Shown piece by piece: positions 1 through 8,303 of a stretch of DNA of 64,000 bases (its first letter is position 1; each line of letters opens with the position of its first letter). The notes beneath the pieces were generated by a model. The model searched no databases. It was not told the DNA's origin and saw nothing but the letters and a program-made list of their open reading frames with translations. Source of the DNA: CAVUCH01 sp963763095 (GTDB lineage Bacteria > Acidobacteriota > Vicinamibacteria > Vicinamibacterales > JAENWD01); the NCBI GenBank assembly GCA_963763095.1, contig CAVXNR010000015.1, positions 62,001-126,000 of the forward strand, given 5' to 3'. The translations under genes and the position numbers were made by a program.

Positions 1-732
1 GACGATCTCTTTCAGCCCGGTGTCTCCGCGCGGGCGAAGTATCAGGCCCTCGTCGTAGGACGGTCTGGTGTCGCGGCGCTGGTGCGGCACGAGCTGGTCA
101 CGATGATCGCCCAGTCGAAAGCAGGCGCCGTGGGGCTGCTGCTGCGGAAGCTGCTCTATCCGCGGCTGCTCGGGGCCTGCGGGCGAAACGTGGTGTTCGG
201 ACAGCACGTCGTGCTCCGCCATCCCCACAAGATCCGCATCGGCGACAACGTGGTGATCGATGACAACTGTCTCCTCGACGCCAAGGGCGACCGCAACAGC
301 GGCATCGTCATCGGCAGCGGCGTGTTCGTCGGCCGCAACACCATCCTGTCGTGCAAGGGCGGCGACATCACCCTCGACGAGGGGGTGAACATCGGGTTCA
401 ACTGCGAAGTGTTCTCGGCGAGCCACGTGCGGATCGGCGCACGCACACTGCTGGCCGCCTACTGCTATGTCATCGGAGGCGACCACGAGTACAGCGATGC
501 CATGAAGCCGGTGCTCGAGCAGGCCCGCTCGTCCCGGGGTGTGGCCGTCGGAACCGGTGCGTGGCTCGGGGCCGGGGTCAAGGTCCTCGACGGCGCCAGC
601 GTCGGTGACGGCGCCATCGTCGGCGCGGGGGCGGTCGTGCGCGGCGAGATCCCCGCCATGGCGATCGCGGTCGGCATGCCCGCGCGCGTGATCGGCAGTC
701 GCGAGTCTGCCGCGCCCGGAGCCCCGGCGTGA
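1..732 (+). CDS. Left-handed beta-helix acyltransferase, 5' end outside window
   Basis: The frame is open from the first base, so the true start lies upstream; an internal GTG at 82 would give 216 residues, but the preceding residues read smoothly into the protein. The body shows hexapeptide-repeat spacing (I/V-G-x-x-V/A at residues about 50-110 and 150-200 from the GTG), ending in GMPARVIG, the typical close of LbH O-acetyltransferases (WbbJ/NodL type). The likely role is cytoplasmic transfer of an acetyl or acyl group to a sugar of a surface polysaccharide. It overlaps the next gene by 4 bp (GTGA), so the two are translationally coupled with the glycosyltransferase. The acceptor substrate cannot be told from sequence. 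Confidence 0.85.
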   Translation, partial: DDLFQPGVSARAKYQALVVGRSGVAALVRHELVTMIAQSKAGAVGLLLRKLLYPRLLGACGRNVVFGQHVVLRHPHKIRIGDNVVIDDNCLLDAKGDRNSGIVIGSGVFVGRNTILSCKGGDITLDEGVNIGFNCEVFSASHVRIGARTLLAAYCYVIGGDHEYSDAMKPVLEQARSSRGVAVGTGAWLGAGVKVLDGASVGDGAIVGAGAVVRGEIPAMAIAVGMPARVIGSRESAAPGAPA

Positions 733-1946
733 GCACTGCCGCCGGTCCGGCACGGCCGCTGAACGTGCTGCAGGTGTGCGATCACCTCGGCTGGGACGGG
801 TCGCGCATGCACGGCGTCAAGCGGCTGTTCGCGTGGATGATTCCCCGGTTTGACAAGCAGCGTTTCAACGTATCGCTCGTGAGCCTGCGCAAGCGCGACG
901 TGTCCGAGGAGACGCTGGACGCCCTCGGCATCGAAATCGAGTATCTCCACCGCTCCAAATTCGATCCGGCGACGCTGCCCGCGCTGCTGAAGATCATCGA
1001 CCGTCGCCGGGTGGACATCCTGCACCTCCACGGGTATGGCGCGACGACCTTCGGCCGCCTCGCTGGCGCCATCCGCGGAATCCCCACGATCCTGCACGAA
1101 CACGCGAACCTGACGGACACGCCCTGGTTCCAGAAGGTCGCCGACCGGGTGCTCGAGCCGTACACGGATCTGGCGATTGCGGTCTCGGAGAGCACGGCGG
1201 AGTTCGTGCGCCACGCGCGGCACGTCCGGCCCGAGCGCGTGAAGGTCGTGTACCTCGGTGCGCCGCTCGACGAATTTGGGGTGCGCCGCACGGCCGGCGA
1301 GATCGAGGCGGCGCGTGCCGCGCTCGGCATCGCGCCCGGCGAGTTCGCCGTCGGGACGATCACCCGCCTGCACGAGTCGAAGGGGAACAGCTATCTGATG
1401 GATGCGGCGGCCACGGTGCTGGCAGAGCGCCCGACCGCCCGGTTCTACCTCGTGGGGGAGGGGCCCCTCAGGCCCGCGCTCGAGGCGCAGGCGCAGGCGC
1501 GCGGTCTCGGTGATCGCTTCGTCTTCGTCGGATTTGCCAAAGACGTTGCCGCGGTGCTGTCGGCGTTCGATCTGAGCGTCTTTCCGTCGCTCTGGGAAGG
1601 CACGCCGCTGACGGTCTTCGAAGCGCTCGCGATGGGGAAGCCCATCGTGGCCACCGACGCCGACGGGTTGCGCGATGTCCTCCGTGCGGACGAGACCGCG
1701 CGCGTCGTGCCCCGTCGGGACGCGCCGGCGCTCGCCGCGGCGATCGTCTGGATGATTGACCATCCCGATGAGCGGGCCCGGTTTGCCGCGGCCGCGGCCG
1801 CCGCCGGGCGCCAGTTCGGCATCGATGCGTTCGTGCGCAAGATGGAGCGGCTCTACACACTGCTCCAGCAGGTGTCCCGCCCGACGAAACGCCGCGGCAT
1901 CCTGCAGCAGGACCTCTCGTTCCTGACGGGCGGAGCCGAGGCGTGA
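729..1946 (+). CDS. Glycosyltransferase family 4 (GT-B fold)
   Basis: A 405-residue protein with the two Rossmann halves of GT-B enzymes. The N-terminal half begins LNVLQVCDHLGWDGSRMHGV (acceptor side). The C-terminal half has GTITRLHESKG, then FYLVGEGPLR, then FPSLWEGTPLTVFEALAMG, the EX7E motif that contacts the nucleotide-sugar donor. It would retain donor stereochemistry and act at the cytoplasmic face in polysaccharide or glycolipid assembly. Start is GTG, overlapping the upstream stop by 4 bp; its own TGA overlaps the next GTG by 4 bp, so the first three genes form one operon. The sugar specificity is unknown. Confidence 0.9.
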   Translation: MSTAAGPARPLNVLQVCDHLGWDGSRMHGVKRLFAWMIPRFDKQRFNVSLVSLRKRDVSEETLDALGIEIEYLHRSKFDPATLPALLKIIDRRRVDILHLHGYGATTFGRLAGAIRGIPTILHEHANLTDTPWFQKVADRVLEPYTDLAIAVSESTAEFVRHARHVRPERVKVVYLGAPLDEFGVRRTAGEIEAARAALGIAPGEFAVGTITRLHESKGNSYLMDAAATVLAERPTARFYLVGEGPLRPALEAQAQARGLGDRFVFVGFAKDVAAVLSAFDLSVFPSLWEGTPLTVFEALAMGKPIVATDADGLRDVLRADETARVVPRRDAPALAAAIVWMIDHPDERARFAAAAAAAGRQFGIDAFVRKMERLYTLLQQVSRPTKRRGILQQDLSFLTGGAEA

Positions 1947-3859
1947 TCCCGCCGGTCGAACGCCCGGCCGCCGCCGTTCTCCGCGCGGCTCAGATCAACT
2001 TCGGCCTCGGCATGCTTCTGGCGGGCCTCGTTCTGGTCCTCTTTGGCGCCGTCGCCGTCTCCACGGACGTGCCCCGCACGGCCCTCGGGTTCAAGAGCGA
2101 CGAAGCCACCTACTACATGCTCGGGCACAGCCTCGCAGAAGACCTCGACATGACCTACCGTCGCGAGGATCTCGCGCGGGTGTGGCACGAGTTCCCGAGC
2201 GGCCCGCTCGGCGTGTTTCTCAAGAAGGGACGCCGCGCCCCGCACCTGTTGCTGAGCAGCGCGTTCCCTTTTGTCCGCCTCGCGTCGGCGCCTGACCCGG
2301 ACAGCACGCGGTTGTTCTACGGCAAGAGCTACATCTACCCGTTGTTCGCCGCGCCGTTCGTCAGGGTCTGGGGCACCAACGGCTTCCTCGTGTTCCATGC
2401 CGTGCTCCTGGCGCTGGCCGTGTTCGCCGCATACCTGTTCCTGAACGCGCGGAGCCCGGCGGTGCCCTCCGCCTTCATCGCCACGGCGTACGTGCTCGCG
2501 TCGGTCGCGAGCGGCTATTTCGTGTGGATGACGCCTGAGCTCTTCAACTTCACCGCGGTGATGCTCGGGCTGTTCTGCTGGGCGTACAAGATCGTGGCGC
2601 CCGAAGGACTGCCGCCCGGGCTGCGATGGCTGCTGACAGGCAGGTCCGACCTCGCGGCCGCGTTCCTGCTCGCGTGCGCCACGTTCTCCAAGCCGCCCAA
2701 CGCGCTGTTCATCCTGCCGGTGCTGGCCTGGAGTCTCTCCCGGCGGCGGTGGGCGCACGCGTTGGCCATTGGCGTGCTGTTCGGCACGCTGGTCGTGGCG
2801 CTGTTCGGCATCAACACGGCGATCACCGGCGACTGGAACTATCAAGGCGGCGAGCGGAACACCTTCTACAGGGACTTCCCGTTCCTGGACGCGGACTCGG
2901 GGTTCGACGTCGGCATGACACGTGCGACCGATCGCGTGCTGACGGAAGTCATTTTCGACTGGTCGCCGAATCCCGGCTCCGCGTTCGGGTATGTCTTCCC
3001 GACCGTGCTGGCGCACAACCTCGTGTGGTTCTGGACCGGCCGCCACTCGGGCGTCGTCCCGTACTTCTTCCCGGCGGTCTTCGCGCTGGCGTGCTTCCTC
3101 CGGCCGCGTGCGCGTCGCGAGTGGTGGCAGTGGATGGTGTGCGTCGTCGCGTCGACCGAGATCCTCGTGCTCATCATCTGGATCCCCTACAACTACTTCG
3201 GTGGCGCAGGGGTGCTCGGCAACCGATACTTCATGAACTTCTATGGTGCCTTCTTGTTCCTGCTGCCCCCGATCCACAGCGTGGCGGCGGCGTTCGTCCC
3301 GTGGGTGGTGGGGGCCCTCTTCACGGCGCAGATCGCGCTGAACCCGTTCTACTACTCGTGGAAGCCGCACGAGCACATGAAGCACGGACCCTTGCGCCTG
3401 CTGCCAGTCGAGCTGACGCTCGTCAACGACCTGCCCATCAACACGGACGTGGAGCGCGTGCGCGTGCTCTTCGGCACGACACCGCGCTTTCAGATCTACT
3501 TCCTGGATGACAACACTTATACGAAGGAAGGCGAGTTCTTCTGGGTGCGCGGCAAGTCGCGTGCGGACCTGCTGTTCAAGACGCCCGACCCGGTGACCAG
3601 GCTGAAGCTGACGCTCGCGACCGGTGCGGTGGCGGCCGATGTCGTGATCACTGCTGCCGGCCAGCGCATCACCAGGCAGTTCCGTCAAGGAGAGGCCGGT
3701 GTCGTGGAGATCCCGATAGGCTCAGGCTTCCCCTACCGAGGCACGCGCGTATGGCCGGTGACCATCGCCGTCAACAGCGGCTTCGTGCCGATGTTCACGA
3801 GCGACAGCCTGGACCACCGCTACCTCGGGGTGCAGGTGACGCCGGAGTTGATTCCGTAG
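1943..3859 (+). CDS. Polytopic membrane protein, possible GT-C glycosyltransferase
   Basis: A 638-residue protein with about ten hydrophobic spans in residues 20-475 and a soluble C-terminal tail of about 160 residues. After the first span there is FKSDEATYYMLGHSLAEDLD, an acidic periplasmic-loop motif resembling the D/E-bearing first loop of GT-C (ArnT/PMT-like) enzymes. This fits use of a polyprenyl-phosphate sugar in the periplasm, or flipping/polymerisation of surface glycans; the former is inferred, not shown. GTG start overlapping the GT4 stop places it in the same operon. No closer family is recognised. Confidence 0.6.
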   Translation: MIPPVERPAAAVLRAAQINFGLGMLLAGLVLVLFGAVAVSTDVPRTALGFKSDEATYYMLGHSLAEDLDMTYRREDLARVWHEFPSGPLGVFLKKGRRAPHLLLSSAFPFVRLASAPDPDSTRLFYGKSYIYPLFAAPFVRVWGTNGFLVFHAVLLALAVFAAYLFLNARSPAVPSAFIATAYVLASVASGYFVWMTPELFNFTAVMLGLFCWAYKIVAPEGLPPGLRWLLTGRSDLAAAFLLACATFSKPPNALFILPVLAWSLSRRRWAHALAIGVLFGTLVVALFGINTAITGDWNYQGGERNTFYRDFPFLDADSGFDVGMTRATDRVLTEVIFDWSPNPGSAFGYVFPTVLAHNLVWFWTGRHSGVVPYFFPAVFALACFLRPRARREWWQWMVCVVASTEILVLIIWIPYNYFGGAGVLGNRYFMNFYGAFLFLLPPIHSVAAAFVPWVVGALFTAQIALNPFYYSWKPHEHMKHGPLRLLPVELTLVNDLPINTDVERVRVLFGTTPRFQIYFLDDNTYTKEGEFFWVRGKSRADLLFKTPDPVTRLKLTLATGAVAADVVITAAGQRITRQFRQGEAGVVEIPIGSGFPYRGTRVWPVTIAVNSGFVPMFTSDSLDHRYLGVQVTPELIP

Positions 3860-3860
3860 A

Positions 3861-3910
3861 GGGCCGGCTTCGGGGTCCGGGCTCCAGGCTCCCGGCCCCT
3901 GCCTGGCTGA
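3861..3910. repeat. Degenerate heptad repeat, GCTCCAG type
   Basis: Successive 7-mers GGTCCGG, GCTCCAG, GCTCCCG, GCCCCTG can be read from about 3875. It is the first of four repeat blocks that fill the whole gap between the polysaccharide operon and ttcA. Confidence 0.6.
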
Positions 3911-3919
3911 CGCTTGTCC

Positions 3920-3946
3920 GCCGGAGCTGAAGCTCCGGCTCCACAT
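3920..3946. repeat. GA-loop hairpin element with CCACAT tail (intergenic copy)
   Basis: Perfect 9-bp stem GCCGGAGCT / AGCTCCGGC enclosing the two bases GA, followed by TCCACAT. The same architecture (different stem bases, same GA centre and CCACAT tail) occurs inside larC and metG and in several other intergenic regions of this window. Confidence 0.8.
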
Positions 3947-3955
3947 CGCGACGAC

Positions 3956-4077
3956 GTCAACCGTCGACCGTTAACCGTCGACCGTTAACCGTCAACCGTT
4001 AACCGTCGACGCAACCTTAACGGCTAACGGCTAACTAACGGTTAACGGTTGACGGTTGACGGTCAACGTCGACGGTT
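3956..4077. repeat. Inverted heptad array, ACCGTYR / YRACGGT
   Basis: About seven copies of the 7-mer ACCGTYR (3958-4010) are followed, after a short spacer, by about six copies of its reverse complement (4018-4077). The arms can pair over most of their length, giving a long imperfect stem. No gene is contained in it. Confidence 0.85.
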
Positions 4078-4097
4078 CCCCCCCGGCTGATTCCCGT

Positions 4098-4137
4098 GCC
4101 CGCCCAGCGCCCAACGCCCAGAGCCCAGTGCTCACCG
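4098..4137. repeat. Heptad repeat, GCCCARC type
   Basis: Reads as 7-mers GCCCAGC, GCCCAAC, GCCCAGA, GCCCAGT, GCTCACC. It ends about 20 bp before the ttcA start. Confidence 0.65.
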
Positions 4138-4159
4138 CGTCTGTGGCACACTGGCAGCG

Positions 4160-5182
4160 ATGGGTTACCGAACACCGCTGGAGTCGCGCATCGCGAAGAA
4201 GACGACCCGCGCCATCCTCGAACACGGCATGGTGGAGGACGGCGATCGCGTGATGGTCGGCTTGTCGGGCGGGAAGGACAGCTGGGCGCTGCTCGAGATG
4301 CTGCACGTGCTCCGGCAGCGCGCGCCCATTAGGTTCTCGATCATCGCCGTGAACGTCGACTCCGGTTACAAGGAGTACAAGCACGATCTCATCCGCAGCA
4401 CGTGTGAAGCCCGCGGGTGGGAGCTGCGCATCGAGCACACCTCGATCGGGGAGGTCATGGACGATCTGCTCGAAGCCGACGCGACGCCCTGCTCGCTGTG
4501 CGCGCGGCTGCGGCGCGGCGTGCTCTATCGCATCGCCGGGGAGGTGGGCGCCACGAAGATCGCGCTCGGCCACCACGCCGACGATTTCATCGAAACGCTC
4601 CTCATCAATCTCTTTTTCGCGGGCGCCACCAAGGCCATGCCCGCACGTCTGCTCTCCGACAACGGCCGCCACATCGTCGTGAGGCCCTTCGTGTACGTGA
4701 GCGAAGACGAGGCCCGTCTCTACACGAAGGAAGTGGGCCTGCCGGTGATTGGGTGCTGTTGTCCGGTGTGCGGCGACCTCAGCCTCCAGCGCCAGCGCAT
4801 GAAGCGGCTGCTGATGCAACTCGAACGCGAGCACCCGGGCGTGAAGGCGTCGCTGCTGAAGGCGCTTGGCAACGTGATGCCCAGGCACCTGCTGGATCGG
4901 CGGCTCAATCCGCCGCGCGCTCAGGCGTTCGAGGCGCCCACCGCGGCAGGCGCTCCCGGCATGGTGCCGTCGTCATTCGCGCTCGGGGATGAAGCGGACC
5001 GTAGCGGAGACGCCGCTCCTTTCGATCAGCAGGAGCCCCCCGAGGGTGCGCGCGTCATCCCGCTCCTCGTGCAGCATGCGGCGGGCGGTGCTGCCGGCGG
5101 CACCGGACTTCACGGGAGTGCGACGCCAGCGGCCGTCCACGGGCCACGCGCCGGCGAGACCAGCATCCCAGCCTCCGAATGA
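4160..5182 (+). CDS. ttcA: tRNA 2-thiocytidine(32) synthetase TtcA
   Basis: ATP-dependent PP-loop enzyme that thiolates C32 of tRNAs using a 4Fe-4S cluster. Visible motifs: PP-loop LSGGKDS (residues 35-41), first cysteine pair CSLC (111-114), GHHADDFIET (137-146), and CCCPVCGD (199-206) supplying the other cluster cysteine. The conserved protein ends near RRLN (about residue 250), but this frame runs a further 90 residues of Ala/Gly/Pro-rich sequence before overlapping dtd by 4 bp (ATGA). That tail has no family counterpart known to me and its codon use is less GC-biased than the core; an alternative reading on the minus strand is noted under findings. Confidence 0.93.
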   Translation: MGYRTPLESRIAKKTTRAILEHGMVEDGDRVMVGLSGGKDSWALLEMLHVLRQRAPIRFSIIAVNVDSGYKEYKHDLIRSTCEARGWELRIEHTSIGEVMDDLLEADATPCSLCARLRRGVLYRIAGEVGATKIALGHHADDFIETLLINLFFAGATKAMPARLLSDNGRHIVVRPFVYVSEDEARLYTKEVGLPVIGCCCPVCGDLSLQRQRMKRLLMQLEREHPGVKASLLKALGNVMPRHLLDRRLNPPRAQAFEAPTAAGAPGMVPSSFALGDEADRSGDAAPFDQQEPPEGARVIPLLVQHAAGGAAGGTGLHGSATPAAVHGPRAGETSIPASE

Positions 5183-5625
5183 GAGCTGTCCTGCAGCGGG
5201 TGACCGGCGCCCGAGTCACCGTGGCGGACCGGGAGGTTGGCACGATCGGGCGCGGCATCGTGGCGCTCGTGGGCGTGGAACAGGGCGACGGTCCAGGCGA
5301 CGCCGACTACATCGCCCGGAAGATTCGCGACCTGCGCATCTTCGAGGATGCCGAGGGCCGCATGAACCTCGCGCTGGGTGACGTCGGTGGGGCAGTGCTC
5401 GCCGTCTCGCAGTTCACGCTCTTCGCTGACTGTCGCAAGGGCCGGCGCCCATCGTTTCTCGCGGCCGCGTCGCCCGCTGAGGCGAAGGCGTCTTACGAGG
5501 GGCTGGTCGAGCTCTTGCGACGCGAGGGTGTGACGGTCGCGACCGGCGAGTTCCAGGCCATGATGCGGGTCAGTCTCGTGAACGATGGTCCCGTGACCAT
5601 CCTGCTCGACAGCCGGCGGCCGTGA
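5179..5625 (+). CDS. dtd: D-aminoacyl-tRNA deacylase
   Basis: A 148-residue DTD1-type editing enzyme that hydrolyses D-amino acids (and Gly) mischarged on tRNA. It begins MRAVLQRVTGARVTV and carries the two active-site signatures SQFTLFAD (residues 76-83) and NDGPVTI (the cross-dimer Gly-cisPro-like motif near residue 137). Length equals the family norm. ATG overlaps the ttcA stop by 4 bp, and its own stop overlaps the next GTG, indicating a ttcA-dtd-membrane protein operon. Confidence 0.97.
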   Translation: MRAVLQRVTGARVTVADREVGTIGRGIVALVGVEQGDGPGDADYIARKIRDLRIFEDAEGRMNLALGDVGGAVLAVSQFTLFADCRKGRRPSFLAAASPAEAKASYEGLVELLRREGVTVATGEFQAMMRVSLVNDGPVTILLDSRRP

Positions 5626-6515
5626 TCACCGGTGCCTGCGCCGGCGCCCAGTTGCGGGCATGCCTTCGGACGCCTGTCAGCGCTCTCTTGCTCGCGGCCT
5701 TCATCGGAGGAGTGGGGACGGCGCCGGCCGCCGCGCAGCAGCGGCCGATCGTGACCGAGGATCCCGAGACGATCGGCGCCGGGCGCATTCTCCTCGAGGG
5801 CGGCATCGAATACGGCGGCGGCGTCGAGTTCCCGATCTACGGACTCAAGGGAGACCTGTGGCGGGTGCCGGCGTTCGGGGTGAGCATCGGGATCAGCTCG
5901 ATCGCGGAGCTCCAGATCGACTCGGGCTACAGTCGCCTGCACGACACGAGCCGCGAGCCGGCACCGCTCGCACCCATTCTCGATTTCCAGGGAGACCACA
6001 CGTCGTCCATCGAAGATGTGGTGCTTGCGACGAAGGTCCGCGTGCTCGCGGAAGGGACGAACCGACCGTCGTTCGCATTCCGGATCGCGACGAAGCTGCC
6101 GAATGCCCGCAACCAGAGCGGGCTGGGCACCGACATGACCGACGTGTCGCTCGCAATGCTCGTCGGGAAGACAATCCGGTCCATACGGGTCGTCGGTAAT
6201 CTGGGGGTAGCCGTCATCGGGGATCCCACGCAGACGGCGGTCCAGTACGACCCCGCCATCTTCGGACTCTCATTGGCTCGCGCGCTCGCGCCGGGGTTCG
6301 ATGTGGTGACGGAGATCGAGGGGCGTTGGCAGGCCTACAAAGACACGCCACAGCCAGCGGCCGAAAACCGTGCGGCGCTGCGCGGTGGGCTCCGCTACAC
6401 GCGCGGGGCCGTTCGGGTGGACGCGGGCCTTCGCACCGGGTTCGGCGACGTCGAGCCGGGGATTGGGTTCACGACCGGCGTCACCTGGGTCGTCGACGCC
6501 TTCACGGTGCCTTAG
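5622..6515 (+). CDS. Exported outer-membrane-type beta-barrel protein, function unknown
   Basis: 297 residues with an N-terminal signal peptide (hydrophobic stretch about residues 18-36, cleavage likely after PAAAQ). The mature part is rich in alternating strands with repeated small polar turns, resembling the putative transporter/MetA-pathway-like outer-membrane family. The C-terminus WVVDAFTVP lacks the usual terminal Phe, so a barrel is inferred rather than proved. GTG start overlaps dtd by 4 bp. No substrate can be assigned. Confidence 0.6.
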   Translation: MITGACAGAQLRACLRTPVSALLLAAFIGGVGTAPAAAQQRPIVTEDPETIGAGRILLEGGIEYGGGVEFPIYGLKGDLWRVPAFGVSIGISSIAELQIDSGYSRLHDTSREPAPLAPILDFQGDHTSSIEDVVLATKVRVLAEGTNRPSFAFRIATKLPNARNQSGLGTDMTDVSLAMLVGKTIRSIRVVGNLGVAVIGDPTQTAVQYDPAIFGLSLARALAPGFDVVTEIEGRWQAYKDTPQPAAENRAALRGGLRYTRGAVRVDAGLRTGFGDVEPGIGFTTGVTWVVDAFTVP

Positions 6516-6534
6516 GTGTGGTGGACCGTGTGCC

Positions 6535-6642
6535 GGCCGGGGCGCTTCGGCCCCGGCCCCACACTGTCATCCCACACGGTTATCCCACACCGGGTGACAC
6601 ACAGCAGTGACAGCGTAGGCCCGGGGCCGAAGCGCCTCGGGC
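6535..6642. repeat. Pair of oppositely oriented hairpin elements between convergent genes
   Basis: 6535-6564 has a 9-bp stem GGCCGGGGC/GCCCCGGCC around GCTTCG and ends CCACAC; 6619-6642 is a similar imperfect hairpin in the other orientation around CGAAG. They lie between the convergent membrane-protein gene and glpD, and may also work as a bidirectional terminator, although no T-run follows. Confidence 0.6.
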
Positions 6643-6643
6643 A

Positions 6644-8254
6644 TCATCCGTCTCCCGGCGCCCCAATCTCATAGAACCGGCGGACTGACGACACCTCATC
6701 TTCCACGCGGTCCGCGCTCCACCCCAGCTCCGGCTGAACTAGCGCAGCGCACTGACGGACGATCTCGTCACCGGGGTGGCCCGCCGCGCCGAGCCCCGTG
6801 CGCCGCACGACGATGTCCTCGAGCGTGATTGCCATTTCATGGCGCACGGCTTCGAGCACCTGCGCGCCGGTCACCGGGACGCCCTCGGCCAGCGGGCGTC
6901 CGAGGTCGGGGTGTTCGGCGTGGAGGCCGAGCACGCGCGCGGCCGTTGCACCATACACGCGCGTGATCCGCTCGACCGCGCTCGCGGGATCGTGCGCCGG
7001 AGGCTCGCTCTCCTCGTTGCGCACAGGAGCCACCAGGGGCAGCTGCGCCGTGCGGCTCGGGCCGATCTTCCGTCCAAGCTTTGCGGCGACGAGGTCGATG
7101 GCGCGCTCCGCCACCAGCCGGGCGGTCGTGTACTTGACGCCGACGACCGACACGGCGCCATCGATGCCGTCCTTCGCATGATCACGAAGCTCGGCCCGGT
7201 CGCGCAGCGTCGGCGGCTTCCCCTCGCGCACGGCGGCGGGGACCACGCCGCGGTGGACGAGGGAGACGTCGCCGGGGGCGAGAGCCAGCCACGGAAACGC
7301 CGAATTGATCTCGGCGAGGAACGCGCTCACCTCGCCCGCCTTCACGAGCGTGTCATCAGCCCCGCACAGGTGCAGCCCGTGTGACGTGCCTATGGTCAGG
7401 CGTCCGCGCCAGGGCAGCGCGACCAGCAGGCGTCCGTCCTTCGTGGGCAGCGCTACGGCAGGCCCATTCGCCTGGCGCGCTGTCACCACGTTCATCGCCT
7501 TCACGAGGGGAAACACACGGCGGGCGCCGAAGGCCGCCATCACTCGCGCGGCATCCGCGCCCGCGGCGTTCACCGTGACGCCAGCCTGCACGTCGAGGAT
7601 GTCACCGGTCGCTGCGTCCCGGACTTTCATCCCGGCGATGCGGTTGCCGTTGCGGATTGGCTCGAACGCATCGGCATAGTTCGCCAGGACGGCGCCGAAT
7701 CGCGCGGCGCCCAGCGCGAAGGCCAGCGTGAGGCGATCGCCTTCATCGGTCTTGTAGTCGTGCCACAGTGCTCCTCCGGTGACGGGCAGCTCCTGCGCCC
7801 CCGGCACCATCGCGAGGAATTCATCTCTCGACAGCACGCGTCCGGGGGGGAGATGGTGCGACTCTGGCACCCCGCTGTTCCGGTTGAGGGCCAGCGCCTG
7901 GTCGGCCAGAAAGGCCGCGCGCATCGCGAGCCGGCTGCGGGCCAGGCCGGGCCACGTCGGCGTGACGAACGCCTGCGGCGAGATCAGCTGTGGCGCGATC
8001 CGTGCGAATGCGCGGCGTTCCGCAATCGACTCCCGCATGCGGCGGATGTCCGCCGTCTGCAGGTATCGCAGGCCGCCGTGCAACGTCTTGTGATGGTTGA
8101 ACGACGTGCCGCCGCCGAAGTCGCGCCGCTCGACCAGCGCCACGCGCAGGCCCCGCTGTGCCGCCTGGTACGCGGCTGTCAGGCCGTAGATGCCTCCACC
8201 AAGGATGAGCACGTCGAAACCATCGCCCGTCAGCTGTCCGAGGTCCCGGTTCAT
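6644..8254 (-). CDS. glpD: FAD-dependent glycerol-3-phosphate dehydrogenase
   Basis: Oxidises sn-glycerol 3-phosphate to dihydroxyacetone phosphate and passes electrons to quinone at the inner membrane. The N-terminus has the FAD dinucleotide fold DVLILGGGIYGLTAAYQAA followed by VERRDFGGGTSFNHHKTLHG, characteristic of GlpD. The remaining DAO domain and a C-terminal helical domain give 536 residues, normal for the family. The frame continues upstream to 8389, but that part overlaps the divergent methyltransferase and is not family-like, so the ATG at 8254 (MNRDLGQL) is chosen. Confidence 0.92.
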   Translation of the reverse strand: MNRDLGQLTGDGFDVLILGGGIYGLTAAYQAAQRGLRVALVERRDFGGGTSFNHHKTLHGGLRYLQTADIRRMRESIAERRAFARIAPQLISPQAFVTPTWPGLARSRLAMRAAFLADQALALNRNSGVPESHHLPPGRVLSRDEFLAMVPGAQELPVTGGALWHDYKTDEGDRLTLAFALGAARFGAVLANYADAFEPIRNGNRIAGMKVRDAATGDILDVQAGVTVNAAGADAARVMAAFGARRVFPLVKAMNVVTARQANGPAVALPTKDGRLLVALPWRGRLTIGTSHGLHLCGADDTLVKAGEVSAFLAEINSAFPWLALAPGDVSLVHRGVVPAAVREGKPPTLRDRAELRDHAKDGIDGAVSVVGVKYTTARLVAERAIDLVAAKLGRKIGPSRTAQLPLVAPVRNEESEPPAHDPASAVERITRVYGATAARVLGLHAEHPDLGRPLAEGVPVTGAQVLEAVRHEMAITLEDIVVRRTGLGAAGHPGDEIVRQCAALVQPELGWSADRVEDEVSSVRRFYEIGAPGDG

Positions 8255-8289
8255 GCGGGACGCCGGCCGGTGTGTGTCATGCGTTCGAC

Positions 8290-8295
8290 TATAGT
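8290..8295 (+). promoter_or_regulatory. Putative -10 element TATAGT, leaderless methyltransferase transcript
   Basis: TATAGT lies 8 nt before the GTG start at 8304, so transcription would begin at or within a base or two of the start codon. No Shine-Dalgarno sequence lies between. Similar spacing occurs before the lipoprotein at 12280, htrA, glcD and the esterase at 45631. Confidence 0.5.
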
Positions 8296-8303
8296 AGCGT
8301 GTC

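Noticed and set aside
1853..3688. Long open frame on the minus strand opposite the membrane protein (611 codons)
   Set aside because: Its translation is Arg/His/Glu-rich without motifs, as expected antisense to GC-rich genes; the plus frame has clear membrane spans and operon overlaps.
6516..6643. Rho-independent terminator between the convergent genes
   Set aside because: The hairpins lack a following T-run on either strand, so only a possible terminator role is mentioned with the repeat.
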